DNA from: Axinella damicornis
Taxonomy: Eukaryota > Porifera > Demospongiae > Axinellida > Axinellidae
Length of the DNA stretch: 64,000 nucleotides
Assembly (NCBI GenBank): GCA_963931865.1
Contig: OZ007509.1
Span: 9,185,625-9,249,624 of the forward strand
Direction of reading: 5' to 3'
Each line of letters opens with the position of its first letter. Position 1 is the first letter of the stretch. Position numbers and translations under genes: made by a program. Below, in pieces: positions 28,656-42,900 of the stretch. The notes beneath the pieces were generated by a model. It was given only the letters and a program-made list of their open reading frames with translations, made no database searches and was not told the DNA's origin.

Positions 28656-31600
28656 GTTTCTCCTGGCTGGGATCGAGGGTGCCGACCGCGTAGGACGGTG
28701 AAGTCTACCGTCCCTTCGCGCACGGGTAGGAAAAAACTGGAACACGTCATCTCAGGGCTTCTGACTGCCTGTTGTCCGGGGCACGCCAAACAGACTAACT
28801 GGCCGTTATGCCACGAGGCACCACGGGCCAAGCATGCGCATGCGCCTGTTGGCCCCGCCCCTGGGGAGTGGCCCCTTTGAATGTTAACCTCATTTAAACT
28901 ACGGTTTAACTGTCATATAGGGAAAGGATAGCCACATGTCAACTCACACTGTCTCCAGGCTACAATGTTCCACTCCTACGTCTCCGGAGTAAAGAATGCC
29001 CAACCGCCATCCTGTATACTAGTAGAGAATGCTCCACCGCCATCCTCTATACCAGAAGAGAACGCTCCACCACCATCGTGTATACGTACCCAGTGCTGGA
29101 GCCGGGGGATGCGCTATAAGAAGTCTGGTAGGCACTACAGCTGCATGGGAAGTGTAAGTAGAGAAGGACAATGTGAAATGTTGGCCTGAATTAAAAATGG
29201 AATGCGAAACGCATTGAGTATGCATAGGGAAAGGAGAGCCACATGTCAACGCACACTGTCTCCAGGCTTCGATGTTCCACTTCTACGTCTCAGGAGTAAA
29301 AAATGCCCAACCGCCATCCTGTATACCAATAGAGAATGCTCCACCGCCATCCTGTATAACACAAGAGAATGCTCCACCGCCATCGTGTATACGTACCCAG
29401 TGCTGGAGCTGGGGGATGCGCTATAAGAAGTCTGGTAGGCACTACAGCTGCATGGGAAGAGTAAGTAGAGAAGGACAATGTGAAATGTTGGCCTCAATTA
29501 GAAATCGAATGCAAAACGCATTGAATATGCATTAGGAAAGGATAGATACATGTCAACTCACAATGTCTCCAGGCTACAATGCTCCAATCCTACGCCTCCG
29601 GAGTAGAGAACGCTCCACCGCCATCCTGTATACCAGGAGAGAATCCTCCACCGCCATCCTGTATACCAGTAGAGAATGCTCCACCGCCATCCTGTATACC
29701 AGCAGAGAATGCTCCACCGCCATCGTGTATACATACCCAGTGCTGGAGCCGGGGTATGTGCTATAAGAAGTCTGGTAGGCACTACAGCTCCATGGGAAGA
29801 GTAAGTATAGAACGACAGTGTTGGCCTGAATTAAAAATGGAATGCGAAACGCATTGAATATGCATAGGGAAAGGAGAGCCACATGTCAACTCACACTGTC
29901 TCTAGGCTACGATGTTCCACTCCTACGTCCCCGGAGTAAAGAATGCTCCACCGCCATCCTGTATACCTGTAGAGAATGCTCCACCGCCATTCTGTATACA
30001 AGAAGAGAATGCTCCACCGCCATCGTGTATACGTACCCAGTGCTGGAGCCGGGGGATGCGCTATAAGAAGTCTGGTAGGCACTACAGCTGCATGGGAAGA
30101 GTAAGTAGAGAAGGACAATGTGAAATGTTGGCCTCAATTAAAAATCGAATGCAAAACGCATTGAATATGCATAGGGAAAGGATAGATACATGTCAACTCA
30201 CAATGTCTCCAGGCTACGATGCTCCACTCCTACGCCTCCGGAGTAGAGAACGCTCCACCGCCATCCTGTATACCTGTAGAGAATGCTCCACCGCCATCCT
30301 GTATACTAGAAGAGAATGCTCCACCGCCATCGTGTATACGTACCCAATGCTGGAGCCGGGGGATGCGCTATTAGAAGTCTGGTAGGCACTACAGCTGCAT
30401 GAGAAGAGTAAGTAGAGAAGGACAATGTGAAATGTTGGCCTGAATTAAAAATCGAATGCGAAACGCATTGAATATGCATAGGGAAAGGATAGCCACATGT
30501 CAACTCACACTGTCTCCAGGCTACGATGCTCCACTCCTACTCCTCCGGAGTAGAGAATGCTCCACCGCCATCCTGTATACCAGGAGAGAATCCTTCACCG
30601 CCATCCTGTATACCAGTAGAGAATGCTCCACCGCATGCTGTATACCAGCAGAGAATGCTGCACCGCCATCGTGTATACATACCCAGTGCTGGAGCAGGGG
30701 TATGCGCTATAAGAAGTCTGGTAGGTACTACAGCTGCATGGGAAGAGTAAGTATAGAACGACAGTGTTGGCCTGAATTAAAAATGGAATGCGAAACGCAT
30801 TGAATATGCATAGGGTAAGGAGAGCCACATGTCAACTCACACTGTCTCTAGGCTACGATGTTCCACTCCTACGTCCCCGGAGTAGAGAATGCTCCACCGC
30901 CATTCTGTATACCAGTAGAGAATGCTCCACCGCAATCCTGAATACCAGTAAAGAATGCTCCACCGCCAACCTGTATACCAGAAGAGAATGCTCCACCGCC
31001 ATTGTGTATACGTACCCAGTGCTGGAGCTGGGGGATGTGCTATAAGAACTCTGGTAGGCACTACAGCTGCATGGGAAGAGAAAGTAGAGAAGGACAATGT
31101 GAAATGTTGGCCTGAATTACAAATCAAATGCGAAACACATTGAATATGCATAGGGAAAGGATAGCCACATGTCAACTCTCACTGTCTCCAGGCTACGATG
31201 TTCCACTCCTACGTCTCCGGAGTATAGAATCCTCCACCGCCATCCTGTAAACCAGTAGAGAATGCTCCACCGCCATCCTGTACACCAGAAGAGAATGCTC
31301 CACCACCATTGGGTATACGTACCCTGTGCTGGAGCCGGGGGATGCTCTATAAGGAGTCTGGTAAGCTCTACAGCTGCATGAGAAGAGTAAGTAGAGAATG
31401 ACAATGTGAAATGTTGGCCTGCATTACTAATCAAATGCGAAACACATTGAATATGCATCGGGAAAGGATAGCCACATGTCAACTCTCACTGTCTCCAGGC
31501 TACGATGTTCCACTCCTACGTGTCCGAAGTAGAGAATGCCCAACCGCCATCCTGTATACCAGTAGAGAATGCTCTACCGCCATCCTGTATGCCAGAAGAG

Positions 31601-34600
31601 AATTCTCCACCGCCATCGTGTATACGTACCAAGTTCTGGAGCCGGGGATGCGCTAAAGAAGTCTGGTAGGCATCACAGCTGCATGGGAAGAATAAGTAGA
31701 GAAGGACAATGTGAAATGTTGCACTGAAGTAAAAATAGAATGCAAAACGCATAGAATATGCATAGAGAAAGGATAGCCACATGTCAACTCACACTGTATC
31801 CAGGCTACGATGTTCCACTCCTACGTCTCCGGAGTAGATAAAACCCAATCGCAATCCTCTATACCAGTAGAGAATGCTCCACCGCCATCCTGTATACCAA
31901 AAGAAAATGCTCCACCGCCATCGTGTATACGTACAGAGTGCTGGAGCCGGGGGATGCGCTATAAGAAGTGTGGTAGGCACTACAGCTGCATGGGAAGAGT
32001 AAGTAGAAAAGGACAATGTGAAATGTTGGCCTGAATTAAAAATAGAATGCGAAACACATAGAATATGCATAGGTAAAGGATAGCCAAATGTCAACTAACA
32101 CTGTCTCCAGGCTACGATGTTCCACTCCTACGTCTCCGGAGTAGAGAATGCTCCACCGACATCCTGTATACCAGTAGAGAATGCTCCACCGCCATCGTGT
32201 ATACGTACCCAGTGCTGGAGCCGGGGGGATGCGCTATAAGAAGTCAGGTAGGCACTACAGCTGCATGGGAAGAGTAAGTAGAGAAGGACAATGTGAAATG
32301 TTGGCCTGATTTAAAAATGGAATGCGAAACACATAGAATATGCATACGGAAAGGATAGCTACATGTCGACTCACACTGTCTCCAGGCTACGATGTTCCAG
32401 TCCTACGTCTCCGGAGTAGAGAATGCTCCACCGCCATCCTGTATACCAGTAGAGAATGCTACACCGCCAACCTGTATACCAGAAGAGAATGCTCCACCGC
32501 TTTCGTGTATACGTACCCAATGCTGGAGCCGGGGGATGCGCCATAAGAAGTCTGGTAGGCACTACAGCTACATGGGAAGAGTAAGTAGAGAAGGACAATG
32601 TGAAATGTTGGCCTGAATTAAAAATCAAATGCGAAACGCATTGAATAAAAATAGGGAAATGATAGCCACATGTCAACTGACACTGTCTCCAGGCTACGAT
32701 GTTCCACTCCTACGTCCCGGAGTAGAGAATGCTCCACCACCATCCTGTATACCAGTAGAGAATGCTCCACCGCGTTCCGGTATACCAGAAGAGAATGCTC
32801 CACCGCCATCGTGTATACGTACCAAGTGCTGGAGCCGGGGTATGCGCTATAAGAAGTCTGGTAGGCACAACAGCTGAATGGGAAGAGTAAGTAGAGAAGG
32901 ACAATGTGAAATGTTGGCCTGAATTAAAAATAGAATGCGAAACGCATAGAATATGCATAGGTAAAGGATAGCCACATGTCAACTAACACTGTCTCCAGGC
33001 TACGATGTTCCACTCCTTCGTCTCCGAAGTAGAGAATGCTCCACCGACATCCTGTATACCAGTAGAGAATGCTCCACCGCCATCGTGTATACGTACCCAG
33101 TGCTGGAGCCGGGGGATGAACTATAAGAACTCTGGTAGGCACTACAGCTGCATGGGAAGACTAAGTAGAGAAGGACAATGTAAAATGTTGGCCTGAATTA
33201 AAAATGGAATGCGAAACACATAGAATATGCATACGGAAAGGATAGCCATATGTCGACTCACACTGTCTCCAGGCTACGATGTTCCAGTCCTACGTCTCCG
33301 GAGTAGAGAATGCTCCACCGCCATCCTGTATACCAGAAGAGAATGCTCCACCGCCATCGTGTATACGTAACCAGTGCTGGAGCCGGGGGATGCGCCATAA
33401 GAAGTCTGGTAGGCACTACAGCTACATGGGAAGAGTAAGTAGAGAAGGACAATGTGAAATGTTGGCCTGAATTAAAAATCGAATGCGAAACGCATTGAAT
33501 ATAAATAGGGAAATGATAGCCACATGTCAACTCACACTGTCTCCAGGCTACGATGTTCCACTCCTACGTCCCGGAGTAGAGAATGCTCCACCACCATCCT
33601 GTATACCAGTAGAGAATGCTCCACCGCGTTCCGGTATACCAGAAGAGAATGCTCCATCGCCATTGTGTATACGTACCCAGTGCTGGAGCCGGGGGATGTT
33701 CTATAAGAAGTCTGGTAGGCACTACAGCTGCATGGGAAGAGTAAGTAGAGAAGGACAATGTGAAACGTTGGCCTGAATTAAAAATGGAATGCGAAACGCA
33801 TTGAATATGCATAGGGAAAGGATAGACACATGTCAACTCACACCGTCTCCAGGCTACGATGTTCCATTCCTACGTCTCAGGAGTAGAGAATGCTCCACCG
33901 CCATCCTGTATACCAGTAGAAAATACTCCACTGCCATCCTATATACCAGAAGAGAATGCTCCACCGCCAACGTGTATACCAATAGAGAATGCTCCACCGC
34001 CATCGTGTATACGTATCTGGTGCTGGAGCAGGGGGATGCGCTATGAGAAGTCTGGTAGGCACTACAGCTGCATGGGAAGAGTAAGTAGAGAAGGACAATG
34101 TGAAATGTTGGCCTGAATTAAAGATGGAATGGGAAACGCATTGAATATGCATAGGGAAAGGATAGCCACATGTCAACTCACACCGTCTCCAGGCTACGAT
34201 GTTCCACTCCTTCGTCTCCGGAGTAGAGAATGCTCCACCGCAATCCTGTATACCAGCAGAGAATGCTCCACCGCCATCGTGTATACGTACCCAGTGCTGA
34301 AGCCGGGGGATGCGCCATAAGAAGTCAGGTAGGCACTACAGCTACATGGGAAGAGTAAGTAGAGAAGGACAATGTGAAACGTTGGCCTGAATTACAAATC
34401 GAATGCGAAACGCATTGAGTATGCATAGGGAAAGGATAGCCACATGTCGACTCACACTCTTCCAGGCTACGATGTTCCACTCCTACGTCTCCGGAGTAGA
34501 GAATGCTCCACCGCCATCCTGCATACCAGTAGAGAATGCTCCACCGCCATCGTGTATGCGTACCCAGTGCTGGAGCCGGGGGATGTGCCATAAGAAGTCT

Positions 34601-36880
34601 GGTAGGCACTTCAGCTACATGGGAAGAATAAGTAGAGAAGGACAATGTGAAATGTTGGCCTGAATTAAAAATCGAATGCGAAACGCATTGAATAAACATT
34701 GGGAAAGGATAGCCACATGTCAACTCACACTGTCTCCAGGCTACGATGTTCCACTTCTACGTCCCGGAGTAGAGAATGCTCCACTGCCTTCCTGTATACC
34801 AGTAGAGAATGCTCCACCGCGTTCCTGTATACCAGAAGAGAATGCACCACCGCCATCGTGTATACGTACCCAGTGCTGGAGCCGGGGGATGCGCTATAAG
34901 AATCCTGGTAGGCACTACAGCTGCATGGGAAGTGTAAGTAGAGAAGGACAATGTGAAATGTTGGCCTGAATTAAAAATGGAATGCGAAACGCATTGAATA
35001 TGCATAGGGAAAGGATAGCCACATGTCAACTCATACTGTCTCCAGGCTACGATGTTCCACTCCTACGTCTCTGGAGTAGAGAATGCTCCACCTCCATCCT
35101 GTATACCAGTAGAGAATGCTCCACCGCCATCCTGTATACAAGAAGAGAATGCTCCACCGCCATCGTGTATACGTAACAAGTGCTGGAGCCGGGGGATGCG
35201 CCATAAGAAGTCTGGTAGGCACTACAGCTGCATGGGAAGAGTAAGTAGAGAAGGACAATGTGAAATGTTGGCCTGAATTAAAAATCGAGTTCGAAATGCA
35301 TTGAATATGCATAAGGAAAGGATAGCCACATGTCAACTCAAACGGTCTCCAGGCTACGATGTTCCACTCCTACGTCTCCGGAGTAGAGAATGCTCCACCG
35401 CCATCCTGTATACCAGTAGAGAAAGCTCCACCACCATCCTGTATACCAGAAGAGAATGCTCCACCGCCCTCGTGTATACGTACCCAGTGCTGGAGCCGGG
35501 GGATGCGCTATAAGAAGTCTGGTAGATACTACAGCTGCATGGGAAGAGTAAGTAGAGAAGGACAAAGTGAAATGTTGGCCAGAATTAAAAATCGAATGCG
35601 AAACGCATTGAATATGTATAGGAAAAGGATAGGCACATGTCAACTCACACTGTCTCCAGGCTACGATGTTCCACTCCTACGTCTCCGGAGTAGACAATGC
35701 TCCACCGCCATCCTGTTAACCAGTAGAGATGCTACACCGCCATCCTGTATAACAGAAGAGAATGTTCCACCGCCATCGTGTATACGTACCAAGTGCTGGA
35801 TCCAGGGGATGCGCTATAAGAAGTCTGGTAGGCACTACAGCTGCATGGGAAGAGTAAGTAGAGAAGGACAATGTGAAATGTTGGCATTAATTAAAAATTG
35901 AATGCGAAACGCATTGAATATGCATAGGGAAAGGATAGCCACATGTCAACTCAAACTCTCTCCAGGCTACGATGTTCCACTCCTACGTCTCCGGAGTAGA
36001 GAATGCTCCACCGCCATCCTGTATACCAGTAGAGAATACTCCACCGCAATCCTGTATACCAGAAGAGAATGCTCCACCGCCATCGCGTATACGTACGTAC
36101 CCAGTGCTGGAGCCGGGGGATGGGCTATAAGAAGTCTGGTAGGCACTACAGCTGAATGGGAAGAGTAAGTAGAGAAGGACAAAGTGAAATGTTGGCATTA
36201 ATTAAAAATCGAATACGAAACGCATTGAATATGTATAGGGAAAGGATAGCCACATGTCAACTCACTTGTCTCCAAGCTAAAATGTTCCACTGCTACGTCT
36301 CAGGAATAGAGAATGCTGCACCGCCATCCTGTATACCAGGAGAGAATGCTCCACCGCCATCCTGTATACCAGTAGAGAATGCTCCACCGACATCCTGTAC
36401 ACCAGAAGAGAATGCTCCATCGCCATCGTGTATACGTACCCAGTGCTGGAGCCGGGGGATGCGCTATAAAAAGTCTGGTAGGCACTACAGTTGCATGCGA
36501 AGAGTAAATCAAGAAGGACAATGTGAAATGTTGGCTTGAATTAAAAATCGAATGCGAAACGCATTGAATATGCATAGGGAAAGGATAGCCACATGTCAAC
36601 TCACACTGTCTCCAGGCTACGATGTTCTACTCCTACGCCTCCGGAGTAGGGAATGCTCCACCGCCATCCTGTATACCAGGACAGAATCCTCCACCGTCAT
36701 CCTGTATACCAGTAGAGAATGCTCCACCGCCATCCTGTATACCAGCAGAGAATGCTCCACCGCCATCGTGTATACGTACCCAGTGCTGGAGCCGGGATAT
36801 GCGCTATAAGAAGTCTGGTAGGCACTACAGCTGAATGGGAATAGTAAGTATAGAACGATAATGTTGGCCTGAATTAAAAA

Positions 36881-39800
36881 TAGAATGCGAAACGCATTGA
36901 ATATGCATAGGGAAAGGATAGCCACATGTCAACTCACACTGTCTCCAGGCTACGATGTTCCACTCCTACGTCTCCGGAGTAGAGAATGCTCCACCACCAT
37001 ACTGTATACCAGTAGAGAATGCTCCACTGCCATCCTGTATACCAGAAGAGAATGCTCCACCGCCATCGTGTATACGTACCCTGTGCTGGAGCCAGGGGAT
37101 GCGCTATAAAAAGTCTGGTAGGCACTACAGCTGCATGGGAAGAGTAAGTAGAGAAGGACAATGTGAAATGTTGGCCTGAATGAAAACTCGAAAGCGAAAC
37201 AAATTAAATATGCATAGGGAAAGGATAGCCAGATGTCTACTCACACTGTCTCCAGGCAACGATGTTCCACTCCTACGTCTCCGGAGTAGAGAATGCTCCA
37301 CCGCCATCCTGTATACCAGGAGAGACTCCTCCACCGCCATCCTGTATACCAGTAGAGAATGCTCAACCGCCATCCTGTATACCAGCAGAGAATGCTCCAC
37401 CGCCATCGTGTATACGTACCCAGTGCTGGAGCCGGGGTATGCGCTATAAGAAGTCTGGTAGGCACTAAAGCTGTATGGGATGAGTTAGTATAGAACGACA
37501 ATGTTGGCCTGAATTAAAAATGGAATGCGAAACGCATTGAATATTCATAGGGAAAGGATAGCCACATGTCAACTCACACTGTCTCCAGGCTGCGATGTTC
37601 CACTCCTACGTCTCCGGAGTAGAGAATGCTCCATCACCATCCTGTATACCAGTAGAGAATGCTCCACCGTCATCCTGTATACCAGAAGAGAATGCTCCAC
37701 CGCCATCGTGTAAACGTACCCAGTGCTGGAGCCAGGGGATGCGCTATAAGAAGTCTGGCAGGCACTACAGCTGCATGGGAAGAGTAAGTAGAGAAGGACA
37801 ATGTGAAATGTTGGCCTGAATGAAAACTCGAATGCGAAACGCATTGAATATGCATAGGGAAAAGATAGCCAGATGTCAACTCACACCGTCTCCAGGCTAC
37901 GATGTTCCACTCCTACGATTCGGAGTAGAGAATGCTCCACCTCCATCCTGTATACCAGTAGACAATGCTCCACCACCATCGTGTATACGTACCCAGTTCT
38001 GGAGCCGGGGGATGCACTATAAGAAGTCTGGTAGGCACTACAGCTAATAGGAAGAGTAAGTAGAGAAGGACAATGTGAAATGTTGTCCTGAATTACAAAT
38101 TCAATGCGAAACGCTTTGAATATGCATAGGGAAAGGATAGCCACATGTCAACTCACATGTGTCCAGGCTACGATGTTCCACTCCAACGTCTCCGGGGTAG
38201 AGAATGCTCCACCGCAATCCTGTATACCAGTAGAGAATGATCCACCGCCATCCTGTATACCACAAGAGAATGCTCCACCGCCATCGTGTACACGTACACA
38301 GTGCTGGAGCCGGAGGATGTGCTATAAGAAGTCTGGTAGGCACTATAGCTGCATGGTGAGAGTAACTAGAGAAGGACAATGTGAAATGTTGGCCAGAATT
38401 AAAAATCGAATACGAAACGCACTGAATATGCATAGGGAAAGGATAGCCACATCTCAACTCACACTGTTTCCCGGCTACGATGTTCCACTCCTACGTCTCC
38501 GGAGTAGAGAATGCTCCACCACCATACTGTATACCAGTAGAGAATGCTCCACCGCCATCCTGTATACCAGAAGAGAATGCTCCACCGCCATCGTGTATAC
38601 GTACCCTGTGCTGGAGCCAGGGGATGCGCTATAAAAAGTCTGGTAGGCACTACAGCTGCATGGGAAGAGTAAGTAGAGAAGGACAATGTGAAATGTTGGC
38701 CTGAATGAAAACTCGAAAGCGAAACAAATTGAATATGCATAGGGAAAGGATAGCCAGATGTCTACTCACACTGTCTACAGGCAACGATGTTCCACTCCTA
38801 CGTCTCCGGAGTAGAGAATGCTCCACCGCCATCCTGTATACCAGGAGAAACTCCTCCACCGCCATCCTGTATACCAGTAGAGAATGCTCCACCGCCATCC
38901 TGTATACCAGCAGAGAATGCTCCACCGCCATCGTGTATACGTACCCAGTGCTGGAGCCAGGGTATGCGCTATAAGAAGTCTGGTAGGCACTACAGCTGCA
39001 TGGGATGAGTTAGTATAGAACGACAATGTTGACCTGTATTAAAAATGGAATGCGAAACGCATTGAATATTCAGAGGGAAAGGATAGCCACATGTCAACTC
39101 ACACTGTCTCCAGGCTGCGATGTTCCACTCCTACGTCTCCGGAGTAGAGAATGCTCCATCACCATCCTGTATACCAGTAGAGAATGCTCCACCGTCATCC
39201 TGTATACCAGAAGAGAATGCTCCACCGCCATCGTGTAAACGTACCCAGTGCTGGAGCCAGGGGATGCGCTATAAGAAGTCTGGTAGGCACTACAGCTGCA
39301 TGGGAAGAGTAAGTAGAGAAGGAGAATGTGAAATGTTGGCCTGCATGAAAAATCGAATGCGAAACGCATTGAATATGCATAGGGAAAAGATAGCCAGACG
39401 TCAACTCACACCGTCTCCAGGCTACGATGTTCCACTCCTACGATTCCGGAGTAGAGAATGCTCCACCTCAATCCTGTATACCAGTAGACAATGCTCCACC
39501 GCCATCGTGTATACGTACCCAGTTCTGGAGCCGGGGGATGCACTATAAGAAGTCTGGTAGGCACTACAGCTAATAGGAAGAGTAAGTAGAGAAGGACAAT
39601 GTGAAATGTTGTCCTGAATTACAAATTCAATGCGAAACGCTTTGAATATGCATAGGGAAAGGATAGCCACATGTCAACTCACATGTGTCCAGGCTACGAT
39701 GTTCCACTCCAACGTCTCCGGGGTAGAGAATGCTCCACCGCAATCCTGTATACCAGTAGAGAATGATCCACCGCCATCCTGTATACCAGAAGAGAATGCT

Positions 39801-39980
39801 CCACCGCCATCGTGTACACGTACACAGTGCTGGAGCCGGAGGATGTGCTATAAGAAGTCTGGTAGGCACTACAGCTGCATGGTGAGAGTAACTAGAGAAG
39901 GACAATGTGAAATGTTGGCCAGAATTAAAAATCGAATACGAAACGCACTGAATATGCATAGGGAAAGGATAGCCACATCT
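36881..39980 (+). repeat. 1525 bp higher-order duplication in the satellite
   Basis: Units at 36949, 37256, 37589 and 37914 recur in the same order at 38474, 38781, 39114 and 39439 with few substitutions (for example GAGAGACTCC against GAGAAACTCC). Confidence 0.85.
36949..37143 (+). other. Representative exon-like segment of the satellite unit
   Basis: An acceptor CACTGTCTCCAG ends at 36948; the 195 bp segment is 65 codons with no stop and phase 0 at both ends; the donor GTAAGT starts at 37144; the intron-like spacer is 112 bp to 37255. The frame starts ATMFHSYVSGVENAPPP, has 11-residue repeats with one Cys each (ENAPPPSCIPE), and ends TQCWSQGMRYKKSGRHYSCM plus GR. In the second + frame a stop occurs before the donor, so only this frame would join across units. 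Whether it is ever spliced or translated is unknown. Confidence 0.5.
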
Positions 39981-42900
39981 CAACTCACACTGTTTCCCGG
40001 CTACGATGTTCCACTCCTACGTCTCCAGAGTAGAGAATGCGCCACCACTGTCCTGTATACCAGTAGAGAATGCTCCACCGCCATCCTGTACACCAGAAGA
40101 GAATGCTCCACCGCCATCGTGTATACGTACCCAGTGCTGGAGCCGGGGGATGCGCTATAAGAAGTCTGGTAGGCACTACAGCTGAATGGGAAGAGTAAGT
40201 AGAGAAGGACAATGTGAAATTTTGGACTGAATTAAAAATCGAATGCGAAACGCATTGAATATGCATAGGGAAAGGTTAGCCACATGTCAATTCACACTGT
40301 CTCCAGGCTACAATGTTCCACTCCTACGCCTCCAAAGTAGAGAATACTCCACCGCCATCCTGCATACCAGGAGAGAATCCTCCACCGCCATCCTGTATAC
40401 CAGTAGAGAATGCTCCACCGCCATCCTGTATACCAGCAGAGAATGCTCCACCGCCATCGTGTATACGTACCCAGTGCTGGAGCCGGGGTATGCGCTATAA
40501 GAAATCTGGTAGGCACTACAGCTGCATGGGAAGAGTAAGTAGAGCAGGACAATTTCAAATGTTGGCCTGAATGAAAAGTCGAATGCGAAACACATTGAAT
40601 ATGCATAGGGTAAGGATAGCCAGATGTCAACTCAAACTGTCTCCAAGCTACGATGTTCCACTCCTACGTCTCCGGAGTAGAGAATGCTCCACCTCCATCC
40701 TGTATACCAGCAGACAATGCTCCGCCGCCATCGTGTATACGTACCAAGTTTTGGAGCAGGGGGATGTGCTATAAGAAGTCTGGTAGGCACTACAGCTCAT
40801 GGGAAGAGTAAGTAGAGAAGGACAATGTTAAATGTTGGCCTGAATTACAAATTCAATGCGAAACGCTTTGAATATGCATAGGGAATGAATAGCCACCTGT
40901 CAACTCATATGTGTCCAGGCTACGATGTTCCACTCCTACGTCTCCGGGGTAGAGAATGCTCCACCGAATCCTGTATACCAGTAGAGAATGCTCCACCGCC
41001 ATCCTGTATACCAGAGTAGAATGCTCCACCGCCATCGTGTATACGTACCCAGTGCTGGAGCCGGGGTATGCGCTATAAGAAATCTGGTAGGCACTACAGC
41101 TGCATGGGAAGAGTAAGTAGAGCAGGACAATTTCAAATGTTGGCCTGAATGAAAAGTCGAATGCGAAACACATTGAATATGCATAGGGTAAGGATAGCCA
41201 GATGTCAACTCAAACTGTCTCCAAGCTACGATGTTCCACTCCTACGTCTCCGGAGTAGAGAATGCTCCACCTCCATACTGTATACCAGCAGACAATGCTC
41301 CGCCGCCATCGTGTATACGTACCAAGTTTTGGAGCAGGGGGATGCGCTATAAAAAGTCTGGTAGGCACTACAGCTCATGGGAAGAGTAAGTAGAGAAGGA
41401 CAATGTTAAATGTTGGCCTGAATTACAAATTCAATGCGAAACGCTTTGAATATGCATAGGGAAAGAATAGCCACCTGTCAACTCATATGTGTCCAGGCTA
41501 CGATGTTCCACTCCTACGTCTCCGGGGTAGAGAATGCTCCACCGAATCCTGTATACCAGTAGAGAATGCTCCACCGCCATCCTGTATACCAGAATAGAAT
41601 GCTCCACCGTCATCGTGTACACGTACACAGTGCTGGAGCCGGAGGATGTGCTATAAGAAGTCTGGTAGGCACTACAGCTGCATGGTGATAGTAACTAGAG
41701 AGGGACAACGTGAAATGTTGGCCAGAATTAAAAATCGAATGCGAAACGCACTGAATATGCATAGGGAAAGGATAGCCACATGTCAACTCACACTGACTCC
41801 CGGCTACAATGTACCACTCCTACGTCTCCAGAGTAGAGAATGCGCCACCGCTATCCTGTATACCAGTAGAGAATGCTCCACCGCCATCCTGTATACCAGA
41901 AGAGAATGCTCCACCGCCATCGTGTATACGTACCCAGTGCTGGAGCCGGGGGATGCGCTATAAGAAGTGTGGTAGGCACTTCAGCTGAATGGGTAGAGTA
42001 AGAAGAGAAGGACAATGTGAAACGTTGGCCTGAATTAAAAATTGAATGCGAAACGCATTCAATATGCATAGGGAAAGGTTAGCCACATGTCAACTCACAC
42101 TGTCTCCAGGCTACGATGTTCCACTCCTACGCCTCCGGAGTAGAAAATACTCCACCGCCATCCTGTATACCAGGAAAGAATCCTCCACCGCCATCCTGTA
42201 TACCTGTAGAGAATGCTCCACCTCCATCCTGTATACCAGTAGACAATGCTCCACCACCATCGTGTATACGTACCCAGTTCTGGAGCCGGGGGATGCACTA
42301 TAAGAAGTCTGGTAGGCACTACAGCTAATAGGAAGAGTAAGTAGAGAAGGACAATGTGAAATGTTGTCCTGAATTACAAATTCAATGCGAAACGCTTTGA
42401 ATATGCATAGGGAAAGGATAGCCACATGTCAACTCACATGTGTCCAGGCTACGATGTTCCACTCCAACGTCTCCGGGGTAGAGAATGCTCCACCGCAATC
42501 CTGTATACCAGTAGAGAATGATCCACCGCCATCCTGTATACCACAAGAGAATGCTCCACCGCCATCGTGTACACGTACACAGTGCTGGAGCCGGAGGATG
42601 TGCTATAAGAAGTCTGGTAGGCACTATAGCTGCATGGTGAGAGTAACTAGAGAAGGACAATGTGAAATGTTGGCCAGAATTAAAAATCGAATACGAAACG
42701 CACTGAATATGCATAGGGAAAGGATAGCCACATCTCAACTCACACTGTTTCCCGGCTACGATGTTCCACTCCTACGTCTCCGGAGTAGAGAATGCTCCAC
42801 CACCATACTGTATACCAGTAGAGAATGCTCCACCGCCATCCTGTATACCAGAAGAGAATGCTCCACCGCCATCGTGTATACGTACCCTGTGCTGGAGCCA

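Larger units (their letters stand above)
23013..28916. other. 5.9 kb block inserted into the satellite
   Basis: Satellite unit sequence GAATATGC (to 23012) and ATAGGGAAAGG (from 28917) are contiguous in every intact unit, so this block interrupts one unit at a single point. It starts TTAACCTTCATGCGGGG and ends GGTTTAACTGTCAT. No inverted ends or target duplication are evident. It holds minisatellites, a fragment of element X and a CpG-rich stretch with a possible first exon. Confidence 0.75.
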
